Origin: an uncultured Eubacteriales bacterium
GTDB taxonomy: Bacteria; Bacillota; Clostridia; Christensenellales; Aristaeellaceae
Reading direction: 5' to 3'
Length of the DNA stretch: 10,522 nt
Assembly: GCA_900553295.1 (NCBI GenBank)
Contig: USCR01000083.1
Location: forward strand, 1 to 10,522
This document shows, piece by piece, positions 1 to 5,870 of the stretch (within the stretch, counting starts at the first letter, position 1; every line of letters begins with the position of its first letter). A model generated the notes under the pieces. That model saw nothing but the letters and a program-made list of their open reading frames with translations. It did not search any database and was not told the origin of the DNA. Position numbers and translations under genes: made by a program.

Positions 1-1
1 T

Positions 2-34
2 TCCCTTGACTTCCTCGCTGCGCTTTGGGTGTAA
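2..34 (+). CDS. Possible 3' end of an upstream gene (10 codons)
   Basis: Reading from base 2 gives SLDFLAALWV followed by TAA at 32-34. The hydrophobic tail would suit a real C-terminus, but ten codons are too few to identify a family, and the other two forward frames cannot be ruled out. The promoter of the next gene begins about 50 bases later, so a gene ending here is plausible. No terminator-like hairpin with a T run follows directly. Confidence 0.2.
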   Translation, partial: SLDFLAALWV

Positions 35-163
35 CCTATGTTTGACACTCTTACAGCCCCGGGGATTTTCGCCCTGGCGGACGCTTTACAAACCCACCTG
101 AATGCGATACAATGTAACGTGTGTGTGTCAAAATCGCTCATCCCGGGTTACCAGGGATAAGCG
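21..163. repeat. Diverged inverted blocks around the zinc-ribbon gene promoter
   Basis: Short blocks on the left recur in inverted form and mirrored order on the right. TTACA (51-55) matches TGTAA (113-117), TTTGACAC (41-48) matches GTGTCAAA (125-132), GTAACC (31-36) matches GGTTAC (146-151), and CGCTT (21-25) matches AAGCG (159-163). Spacers between blocks differ on the two sides (2 versus 7 bases, then 4 versus 13). The 8-bp match is the only strong one; the ordered series is suggestive. This could be the decayed end of a mobile element, a short MITE-like repeat, or coincidence. The promoter at 85-113 lies inside it. Confidence 0.3.
85..113 (+). promoter_or_regulatory. Sigma-A promoter of the zinc-ribbon gene
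   Basis: TTTACA at 85-90, a 17-base spacer and TACAAT at 108-113 form a good housekeeping promoter. Transcription would start near 120, giving a leader of about 90 nt before the start codon at 209. Confidence 0.7.
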
Positions 164-192
164 GCCTGCGCGGGGAGGTTGGACGACCCCGC
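135..192 (+). promoter_or_regulatory. Two-hairpin 5' leader of the zinc-ribbon gene
   Basis: Two stems lie in the transcribed leader. The first pairs CGCT-c-ATCCC (135-144) with GGGAT-a-AGCG (154-163), one internal mismatch and a 9-nt loop. The second pairs GCGGGG (170-175) with CCCCGC (187-192) around an 11-nt loop; it can also pair as CTGCG-GGG with CCC-CGCAG using a 2-nt bulge. The second stem ends 2 bases before the AAGGAGG ribosome binding site (195-201), so it could affect translation. I do not recognise it as a known riboswitch or ribosomal-protein leader. Confidence 0.45.
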
Positions 193-208
193 AGAAGGAG
201 GAATTTCC

Positions 209-919
209 ATGAATCAACAGGAATTGGAGCTTCTTTGGGCCTATCAGCAGGAGGATATGGCGGCGGACCGCATCGCCAATGAAATTCGCCGTTCCCCCAC
301 CCGGCAGAAGCTTGAAAAAAACCGCAATTTTATTATTGAGCAGCAGAAGCGGTTCAAGCAGATCGAGGAGCAAGTTTCCATCCTGGCGGATCGGGTAGAC
401 GCCATCAAGGACGCCATTGCCCGCTGTGAGGAGCAGATCAAGGGGATTACCTCCCGCTTTGAGGCGCAGCCGCCCACGGACCTGGAGGCGGCGCGCAGCA
501 TGCTGGCTGAAATCAGCAAGCACCGGGAAACCATCGGCTCCTACGAGCAGGAAATGCGCCGTATTGTCAAAGATACCTCCGATTACGACAACAAGCAGCG
601 CTCCATCCGTCATGAGGCGGCCAAGGCCAAGCAGGAGTTCGATCAGCTGAAGGTGGGCTATGACCAGGAGCTGAAAACGCAGAAGGCTGCCCTGGATGCC
701 CAGCGTGCCGTTGCCGCCAGCAAAAAAGCCGGCATTTCTCCCGAGCTGCTGGAGGAGTACAACACCATAAAAAAGCATATTACTCCGCCCATCTCACGGC
801 TGATCAGCGATCAGTGCTCCGGCTGCAATACCTCGCAGCCCTCTGCCATTCTGCGCCGGATCAAGTCCGGAACGGAAATTGTGGAATGCGAAACCTGTGG
901 ACGGATGATTATCCAATAA
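209..919 (+). CDS. Coiled-coil protein with C-terminal C4 zinc ribbon (CT398/DUF164-like)
   Basis: A 236-residue cytoplasmic protein. Residues about 1-170 are strongly charged, rich in E, K, Q and R, and patterned as a long coiled coil. The last 35 residues hold two CxxC pairs (C203/C206 and C227/C230) separated by 20 residues, the signature of the C4-type zinc ribbon found in this bacterial family. Such proteins are widespread in Bacillota and Actinomycetota; a structure of the chlamydial member CT398 shows a coiled-coil hairpin with a zinc ribbon. The precise role is unsettled, with nucleic-acid or protein binding the usual suggestion. The ATG at 209 is chosen over the in-frame ATG at 179 because AAGGAGG at 195-201 sits 7 bases before it and the upstream codons overlap the leader hairpin. 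It is monocistronic, between its own promoter and a strong terminator. Confidence 0.88.
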   Translation: MNQQELELLWAYQQEDMAADRIANEIRRSPTRQKLEKNRNFIIEQQKRFKQIEEQVSILADRVDAIKDAIARCEEQIKGITSRFEAQPPTDLEAARSMLAEISKHRETIGSYEQEMRRIVKDTSDYDNKQRSIRHEAAKAKQEFDQLKVGYDQELKTQKAALDAQRAVAASKKAGISPELLEEYNTIKKHITPPISRLISDQCSGCNTSQPSAILRRIKSGTEIVECETCGRMIIQ

Positions 920-932
920 GCTCCGATACAGT

Positions 933-970
933 GCGCCGGAGGAAGCAATGGCTTCCTCCGGCGCTTTTTT
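933..970 (+). terminator. Intrinsic terminator after the zinc-ribbon gene
   Basis: A perfect 14-bp stem, GCGCCGGAGGAAGC (933-946) paired with 951-964, closes a 4-nt loop and runs straight into six T (965-970). The hairpin starts 13 bases after the stop codon. This is a textbook Rho-independent terminator. Confidence 0.95.
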
Positions 971-1019
971 CGTGCAAAGCAGTCCCTATGGATATGCGCT
1001 GGCGTCCATGATGATTTCA

Positions 1020-1048
1020 TTGACATATGTACGAAATCGTACTATAAT
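1020..1048 (+). promoter_or_regulatory. Perfect consensus sigma-A promoter of the marR operon
   Basis: TTGACA (1020-1025), a 17-base spacer and TATAAT (1043-1048) match the housekeeping consensus at all 12 positions. A promoter this strong driving a repressor operon is expected to be held down; the operator-like palindrome fills most of its spacer (1029-1042). Confidence 0.92.
1029..1042. promoter_or_regulatory. Operator 1 for the MarR protein (predicted)
   Basis: GTACGA-AA-TCGTAC is an inverted repeat with 6-bp arms and a 2-bp centre, placed between the -35 and -10 boxes. MarR dimers bind palindromes of about this length, and binding here would block RNA polymerase. The assignment to the adjacent MarR protein is inference from position and from the second copy downstream. 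Confidence 0.75.
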
Positions 1049-1054
1049 GCACAA

Positions 1055-1068
1055 GTATGATTTCGTAC
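1055..1068. promoter_or_regulatory. Operator 2 for the MarR protein (predicted)
   Basis: GTATGA-TT-TCGTAC; read on the minus strand it is GTACGAAATCATAC, identical to operator 1 except at one position. Its centre lies 26 bp from that of operator 1. It sits between the -10 box and the GGAGG at 1071-1075, across or just after the start of transcription. A weaker match (ATGATTTCAT, 1011-1020) abuts the -35 box and could be a third, degenerate site. Confidence 0.7.
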
Positions 1069-1081
1069 TCGGAGGTATGCC

Positions 1082-1519
1082 ATGGAGCACAATGTTTCTG
1101 AAAAGCTGCACCGGATCAACAATCTGCTGGCGGAGACGGACGCCGTCTACCACCAGGCCTCCCTGCGCTTGGGCATTGCGGACAGCACCATGCGCATTCT
1201 GTATACCATTCTGGACAATGGAGAGCGTTGTCTGCTCAGCGATGTGTACAAGCAGTCCGGCATCAGCAAGCAGACTGTGAATTCAGCCCTGCGCAAGCTG
1301 GAGAGCGACAGCATGGTATACCTGGAGAATCACAAGGGAAAGGCCAAAACCGTATGCCTGACCGATGCGGGCAAAGCTCTGGTCCAACAAACGGCAGCCC
1401 GGCTATATGACGCCGAGCGCCGTGCCCTGGAAACCTGGACAGGGGAAGAAATTGACCAGCACATTGCCCTGCTGGAAAAGTACTTGGATGCGCTCACCGA
1501 GCAGGTGCAAGCCCTGTAA
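1082..1519 (+). CDS. MarR-family transcriptional regulator
   Basis: A 145-residue protein of the usual MarR length. An N-terminal helix leads into a winged helix-turn-helix (about 37-105): helix 2 near LLSDVYKQSG, the recognition helix in ISKQTVNSALRKLESD (61-76), and the beta wing around NHKGKAKTVCLT (83-94). The C-terminal helices (about 97-145) would form the dimer interface with the N-terminus. MarR proteins typically repress efflux or stress genes and release DNA on binding a small aromatic ligand or after cysteine oxidation; this one has Cys at 50 and 92. GGAGG at 1071-1075 is 6 bases from the ATG; the ATG at 1077 is out of frame. It leads an operon with the kinase-like and MATE genes, and operator-like repeats on its promoter suggest that it represses itself and the pump. 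Confidence 0.93.
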   Translation: MEHNVSEKLHRINNLLAETDAVYHQASLRLGIADSTMRILYTILDNGERCLLSDVYKQSGISKQTVNSALRKLESDSMVYLENHKGKAKTVCLTDAGKALVQQTAARLYDAERRALETWTGEEIDQHIALLEKYLDALTEQVQAL

Positions 1520-1546
1520 ACGCGCATGGGAAAGGAGAGCCCCGTC

Positions 1547-2167
1547 ATGCGAATCGTCACCATTAGCCGGGAATTTGGCAGCGGCGGCCGGGAGCTGGGA
1601 AAACGGCTGGCCGACCTGCTGCAATGGGATTACTATGACAGCGAGATCATCTCCGCTGTGGCGCAAAAGTGCGGACAAAATCCGCAGGCTGTGGAGCAGC
1701 TGCTGGAGCATCACGGCTGGCAGCAGTTTCCCGTAACCTATCGGGGAAGTATTGGTTCCACCGCCTATCTGCAATCCAGCCAGGTGGACCTGCTGCTGAA
1801 GCAGAAAAGCGTGCTGGAAGAGATTGCATCCCTGGGGAAGGACTGCATCATCGTTGGAAGAAACGCAGACGTTATCCTGAACGCATACGATCCGCTGAAC
1901 CTGTTTGTTTGCGCGCAAATGGACGCACGTATCCGCCGCTGCATGGAAAGGGCGGCTGCCGGAGAAAATTTGGGCGAAAAAGACCTTCGCAAAAAGATTC
2001 TGCAAATTGATAAAATGCGTTCCCGTACCCGCGAGATCCTCACAGGCTCCCCTTGGGGCCAGCCAGAAGCCTATCATCTGACCGTGAATACCACCGCCTG
2101 GCCGGTCAAGGCACTGGTCGCACCCACAGCCACGTTTATTGACTGCTTTTTCAGGAGAAACTTATGA
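1547..2167 (+). CDS. Cytidylate kinase-like family P-loop protein
   Basis: A 206-residue cytoplasmic protein of the cytidylate-kinase-2 type. It opens with MRIVTISREFGSGGRELGKR, where G13-xxxx-G18-K19 is a Walker A loop; the Ser/Thr that normally follows the lysine is Arg20, as in other members of this group as I recall them. IIVGRNADVIL and the C-terminal LTGSPWG and YHLTVNT stretches match the family's conserved blocks. True CMP kinase makes CDP from CMP, but this family is paralogous and its substrate is unknown. The start at 1547 is preferred over the ATG at 1526 because AAAGGAG (1531-1537) precedes it by 9 bases and the family begins at this point. The stop overlaps the next start as ATGA (2164-2167), so translation with the MATE gene is probably coupled. 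Confidence 0.85.
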   Translation: MRIVTISREFGSGGRELGKRLADLLQWDYYDSEIISAVAQKCGQNPQAVEQLLEHHGWQQFPVTYRGSIGSTAYLQSSQVDLLLKQKSVLEEIASLGKDCIIVGRNADVILNAYDPLNLFVCAQMDARIRRCMERAAAGENLGEKDLRKKILQIDKMRSRTREILTGSPWGQPEAYHLTVNTTAWPVKALVAPTATFIDCFFRRNL

Positions 2168-3498
2168 GAATACAGCTATCCGACCATTTTTCCTATGGCC
2201 GCCTGATACGTTTTACCCTACCTTCCATTGCCATGATGATTTTTACTTCCATTTACGGCGTGGTGGACGGCTTTTTTGTATCCAATTTTGCGGGCAAGAC
2301 ACCATTCGCGGCCATCAATCTCATCATGCCCTTCCTGATGATCCTATCCACGGTAGGGTTCATGTTTGGCACCGGTGGCACTGCCATTGTCGCCAAAGCG
2401 TTTGGGGAGGGCGACAAGGTACGGGCCAATCAATACTTTTCCCTGTTCACCTACGTTTCCTTTACGGTGGGCGTTATCTTTGCGGTGCTGGGCATTGTGT
2501 TCATCCGTCCCATTGCAAAGCTGTTGGGCGCTGAAGGCGAACTGCTGGAAAACTGTGTGCTCTATGCCAGGATTATCTTGCTGGCGTTGCCCTTCTATGT
2601 GTTGCAGCTGCTGTTTCAGAGCTTTTTTGTTACGGCGGAGAAACCCCATCTGGGGCTAGTTGTCACCATCTGCTCGGGGGTAACGAACATGGTAATGGAC
2701 GCGGTGCTGGTGCTGCTGCTGCCGCAGGCCTACAAGCTGGCCGGCGCTGCCATTGCCACTGGCCTGAGTCAGTTGGCCGGTGGACTGATTCCCCTGTTCT
2801 ATTTTGGCAGGAAAAACAGCAGTATTCTGCGCCTAGGCAAGACGCGATTCGATGGCGGCGCCGTGCTCAAAGCCTGCACCAACGGCTCCTCGGAATTTAT
2901 GAGCAACGTATCCATGAACCTGGTGGGCATGCTGTATAACTTACAGCTGTTGCAATATGCCGGGGAGAACGGCGTGGCAGCCTATGGCGTAATGATGTAT
3001 GTCAGTATGATCTTTTCCGCCGCCTTTATCGGCTATTCCATCGGCACGGCGCCCATCATTGGCTACCACGATGGCGCACGGAATCACCGGGAATTGCAGG
3101 GACTTTTGCGCAAGAGCCTGATTCTGATCGGCATTTTCGGTGTGAGCATGGTTCTGGCAGCGGAGCTTCTGGCCTATCCGCTTGCATGGTTATTTGTGGG
3201 CTATGACGAAGCGCTGATGTCCCTCACGGTCTATGGCTTCCGTATCTTTTCCCTGTCCTTTGTGTTCATGGGATACGCAATTTTCGGGTCCGGGTTTTTC
3301 ACCGCGCTGAATGACGGGGTCACTTCCGCGCTGATCTCTTTCCTGCGCACCATGGTGTTTCAAGTGGCAGCGGTAACGTTTCTGCCCCAGGTGTTGGGAA
3401 TTGACGGTATCTGGTTCTCCATTGTCATCGCGGAAATGATGGCCATGGCGCTATCGGCGCTCTTCCTGGGCCTGAAGCGCAAAAAATATCATTACTGA
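2164..3498 (+). CDS. MATE-family multidrug efflux transporter
   Basis: A 444-residue polytopic membrane protein, the usual MATE length, with about 12 hydrophobic segments in two homologous halves (roughly 10-215 and 235-435). The first half has the typical family opening: RFTLPSIAMMIFTSIYGVVD, followed by FVSNFAG and a conserved GTGGTAIVAKAFGEGD block near 72-87. MATE proteins export cationic drugs or metabolites by exchange with Na+ or H+; the substrate cannot be told from sequence. The start codon overlaps the kinase-like gene's stop by 4 bases, and AGGAGA (2153-2158) lies inside that gene. As the last gene under a MarR regulator, it is probably induced by the compound it exports. Confidence 0.93.
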   Translation: MRIQLSDHFSYGRLIRFTLPSIAMMIFTSIYGVVDGFFVSNFAGKTPFAAINLIMPFLMILSTVGFMFGTGGTAIVAKAFGEGDKVRANQYFSLFTYVSFTVGVIFAVLGIVFIRPIAKLLGAEGELLENCVLYARIILLALPFYVLQLLFQSFFVTAEKPHLGLVVTICSGVTNMVMDAVLVLLLPQAYKLAGAAIATGLSQLAGGLIPLFYFGRKNSSILRLGKTRFDGGAVLKACTNGSSEFMSNVSMNLVGMLYNLQLLQYAGENGVAAYGVMMYVSMIFSAAFIGYSIGTAPIIGYHDGARNHRELQGLLRKSLILIGIFGVSMVLAAELLAYPLAWLFVGYDEALMSLTVYGFRIFSLSFVFMGYAIFGSGFFTALNDGVTSALISFLRTMVFQVAAVTFLPQVLGIDGIWFSIVIAEMMAMALSALFLGLKRKKYHY

Positions 3499-3504
3499 GG
3501 CCGC

Positions 3505-3548
3505 ATGGCAAAGGCCGTGATCCTTACGGGACCACGGCCTTTGCGCAT
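3505..3548. terminator. Terminator between convergent MATE and LCP genes
   Basis: GCAAAGGCCGTG (3508-3519) pairs with CACGGCCTTTGC (3533-3544) as a 12-bp stem, with a further 3 bp inside (TCC/GGA) and a 5-nt loop tip. On the plus strand a broken T-rich stretch (ACTTTTATT) follows. On the minus strand there is no clean T tract beyond the TTT within the stem, so it is best seen as the MATE terminator, with possible two-way action because it fills the 60-bp gap between convergent genes. Confidence 0.7.
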
Positions 3549-3558
3549 ATACTTTTAT

Positions 3559-4554
3559 TCATTCCGCATCCGCTGTTGGCAGGTTCAAGAATTCAGCCAC
3601 AGCGGCTACATTCTTGTTCATGTCCGGCACAAGCACTGCCATCCCGTTCACGAAACGGCTGCTGTACGCGCCCTCCATGGGTACTGTCATGGAGTCGAAG
3701 GTAGCGTTCTTGGCTACAATGGCCATGGGGATCAGCTCCAAGGCGTCGTTAAGCGTCAAATCGGTTTCCACCGCGTCCATGTTCTGCATAATCAGCGCGG
3801 AAATGCTGATCATATCCAGCTCCATAACCTTGTGAAACGCCGCCTCAATTACCGTGCGCTGGCGGCTCGTGCGGGCAAAATCGCTGTCAATTTTCCGAAT
3901 ACGGCTAAAGCATAGCGCCTGCTTCCCCGTCAATAGCTGGTAGCCGCTCTGCTCCAGCAGCTGATCCGATTCCTTATCGCCTATCTTGGTATTGTAGAAC
4001 TTCAGGATAGAGTTCAGCTGCACGCGCTCCGCTTCGCTGACTTCCACCTCCACCCCACCGATGGCGTCGATTACGTCTACCAGGCGCTCAAAGTTTACGG
4101 CCACATACGCATCCACCGTTACGCCAAAGTTTTCCGCCAGGGTTTTTTCCAGCAGTTCTGCGCCGCCCCAGGCATAGCTGGCATTGATGCGGTTGCTCCC
4201 CTTCCCTGGAATTTTGACGTACATGTCCCGCAGGAAAGAGACCATCTTCACCGTTTTTTGGTCCGTATCCAGTTGCACCAGCACGGTAGTATCGCTGCGC
4301 CCCCGGCTGTCATCGGTGTAGGCATCCGTGCCGATGAGCAGCAGGTTATAGGTAGAGCGGATATCAAGCTCGCTCTCCTCAGGCAGCACCACAAAGCCGT
4401 CGCCTTGCTCCTCTTCGGCCATTTTCTCCAGCAGGTCTTCTTCGGTCAACTCCACCAGACCATCTTCCTGGGGCGGGGCAATGGTCTCCTCGCCCAAGGC
4501 CACGGAGAAGCACAGGAGCAGCGCCAGGCAGACCAGCATGATCTTTTGTTTCAT
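3559..4554 (-). CDS. LCP (LytR-CpsA-Psr) family exported protein
   Basis: A 331-residue protein. LCP enzymes transfer undecaprenyl-linked glycopolymers such as teichoic acid or capsule to peptidoglycan on the outer face of the membrane. Residues 1-21 form a signal sequence with a very short positive N-terminus and a likely cleavage site after ALG. An acidic linker (about 22-66) leads to the LCP core (about 69-243): LLIGTDAY, RGRSDT (84-89), SFLRDMYVKIPG (106-117), NRINASYAWGG (121-131), DAYVAVNF and FSRIRKIDSDFARTSRQR (216-233). The arginines and aspartates expected to bind the lipid pyrophosphate are present. Most LCP proteins keep an uncleaved anchor, so a cleavable signal would be less usual. 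GAGG lies 9 bases before the ATG, overlapping the end of the CDF gene, so the two genes form one operon. Roles in wall or capsule assembly are family knowledge; the exact polymer is unknown. Confidence 0.9.
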   Translation of the reverse strand: MKQKIMLVCLALLLCFSVALGEETIAPPQEDGLVELTEEDLLEKMAEEEQGDGFVVLPEESELDIRSTYNLLLIGTDAYTDDSRGRSDTTVLVQLDTDQKTVKMVSFLRDMYVKIPGKGSNRINASYAWGGAELLEKTLAENFGVTVDAYVAVNFERLVDVIDAIGGVEVEVSEAERVQLNSILKFYNTKIGDKESDQLLEQSGYQLLTGKQALCFSRIRKIDSDFARTSRQRTVIEAAFHKVMELDMISISALIMQNMDAVETDLTLNDALELIPMAIVAKNATFDSMTVPMEGAYSSRFVNGMAVLVPDMNKNVAAVAEFLNLPTADAE

Positions 4555-4565
4555 AAGTGTTTACC

Positions 4566-5735
4566 TCATCCGTTGTAATAGTCCAGGTCAAAGTGAATGA
4601 CGCAGCGGTTTCTTTCATCCAGTGTCTTGGCGTAGTCCGACAGCTTTTTTTCCAGGTCCGCCGTATCCCTATAGCCAGCAGGCACCACCACGTCAAAGAT
4701 CAGGTTCACCTGCCGCTCCCCCGGTACACGGCGGAAGTCGTGCAGCTTCAGCTCGGGGTCCAGCGTGGTCAGGTACTTCTTCATGGACGCCTCCGCCTGA
4801 TCCGTTTCGGGATCACCGCTGACAATGGGGTCCATGTGAATGCAAATGGGCAAATGCAGCTCTTCGCCAATTTCCCGCTCAGCCCGGTCAATGATCTCGT
4901 GAAGCTCCAGGATATTACCATCGGCAGGAACCTCCGCATGGACGGACGCCACACAGCGGCCGGGGCCATAGTCATGCATCATCAGGTCATGCACACCCAG
5001 GATCTGGTCGTAGCCCATGAGCCGCTTGATGATCTCCTGTCCCAGCTCCTTGTTGGGCGTACCGCCCAGCAGGCTGTCCACCGTATCCTTGCACACGTCA
5101 AAGCCTGCTTTCAGCACCACCAGCGCCACCGCTGTACCCATCCAGCCGTCCACCGGCCAGCCGAAGCAATATCCCACCAGCATGCTCACCGCCACCGCTG
5201 AGGTTGCCAGCACGTCGCTGACGGAGTCCTTGGCCGCGGCCAACAGCGTTGCCGAGTCAATCGCCTTACCCAGACGCGTATAGAACGCATATAGCCAGCC
5301 TTTTGCTCCAATGGATACCAGCAAAATGGCAAAGGGCACCCACCCAAAGCTCAGCGGCTGAGGCTCCAGGATGCTTTCAACACCGCTTTTCAGCAGCTCC
5401 ACACCCATGAGCAGAATAAGCACTCCCACGCCCAGGGCACCAATGTATTCCATCCGTCCGTGCCCATAGGGATGCTCCCGGTCCACTGGCTTTTGCGCCA
5501 TCCGAACGCTGACCAGGCTGACAATACTGCCGCCCGCATCCGAAAGGTTATTGGCAGCGTCCGCCGTCACAGCCACTGAACCCGTCACGATTCCCACCAG
5601 GAACTTGGTGAGCGCCAGTAACAGGTTGATGCAAATCCCCACGCAGGAGGCCAGGGTACCATATGCGCCACGAACGCGCTGATCCCCGGTATTGTCCGCG
5701 TCATGGATAAAACGATGCAACAGCCATTTGGTCAT
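4566..5735 (-). CDS. Cation diffusion facilitator (CDF) metal transporter
   Basis: A 389-residue protein that should export divalent metal ions by proton exchange. Residues about 25-215 hold six membrane segments with CDF hallmarks: NNLSDAGGS in TM2 (N62 and D66 of the metal site), HPYGHGRMEY in the TM2-TM3 loop, and KDSVSD in TM5 (D170, D174). A cytoplasmic dimer domain follows (about 215-302, with VASVHAEVP and CIHMDP). A further 85 residues (about 303-389) look like an additional ferredoxin-like domain (NLIFDVVVPAGY), making it longer than the roughly 300-residue FieF-type protein. The TM2 site is N/D rather than D/D, and the metal cannot be assigned. The start at 5735 has AAAGAGG 9 bases upstream; the longer frame to 5807 lacks a good site. 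It is followed after 11 bp by the LCP gene. Confidence 0.9.
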   Translation of the reverse strand: MTKWLLHRFIHDADNTGDQRVRGAYGTLASCVGICINLLLALTKFLVGIVTGSVAVTADAANNLSDAGGSIVSLVSVRMAQKPVDREHPYGHGRMEYIGALGVGVLILLMGVELLKSGVESILEPQPLSFGWVPFAILLVSIGAKGWLYAFYTRLGKAIDSATLLAAAKDSVSDVLATSAVAVSMLVGYCFGWPVDGWMGTAVALVVLKAGFDVCKDTVDSLLGGTPNKELGQEIIKRLMGYDQILGVHDLMMHDYGPGRCVASVHAEVPADGNILELHEIIDRAEREIGEELHLPICIHMDPIVSGDPETDQAEASMKKYLTTLDPELKLHDFRRVPGERQVNLIFDVVVPAGYRDTADLEKKLSDYAKTLDERNRCVIHFDLDYYNG

Positions 5736-5801
5736 ATCCGATAGCCTCTTTTTCTTTCCATATATTTTTGCAAGGGTGCCGGCGGTGGCATGTCCTGCCG
5801 T

Positions 5802-5830
5802 TTGCACATCTGGTTGCGCTATGCTATACT
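5802..5830 (+). promoter_or_regulatory. Extended -10 sigma-A promoter of the phosphatase gene
   Basis: TTGCAC (5802-5807), 17 bases and TATACT (5825-5830), with the extended TG at 5822-5823. The 10 bases ATGCTATACT recur exactly in the proximal nfeD promoter candidate. The start of transcription near 5837 leaves about 34 nt of leader. No equally good promoter for the divergent CDF gene was found on the other strand. Confidence 0.75.
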
Positions 5831-5870
5831 ACAAACCGCTTGGTTACTTCATCAGAATCGAGGATGCAGC

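Noticed and set aside
1..60. TTGACT and TTGACA strings as promoters
   Set aside because: No acceptable -10 box lies 16-18 bases downstream of either one.
1..208. RNase P or other catalytic RNA gene near the zinc-ribbon gene
   Set aside because: The RNase P RNA gene often neighbours this family, but none of its conserved core sequence is present here.
128..778. 216-codon open frame on the minus strand opposite the zinc-ribbon gene
   Set aside because: It is the complement of a clear coding gene, is rich in low-complexity Leu/Gly, has no family motif and no ribosome site in context.
1403..2077. 224-codon minus-strand frame across the marR and kinase-like genes
   Set aside because: It has no recognisable domain, crosses two genes with good starts and is a composition effect.
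3505..3915. 136-codon plus-strand frame after the MATE gene
   Set aside because: It begins inside the terminator hairpin and is antisense to the LCP gene.
5736..5807. Longer start for the CDF transporter
   Set aside because: The extra 24 residues do not resemble the family, and the ATG at 5735 has a suitable Shine-Dalgarno.
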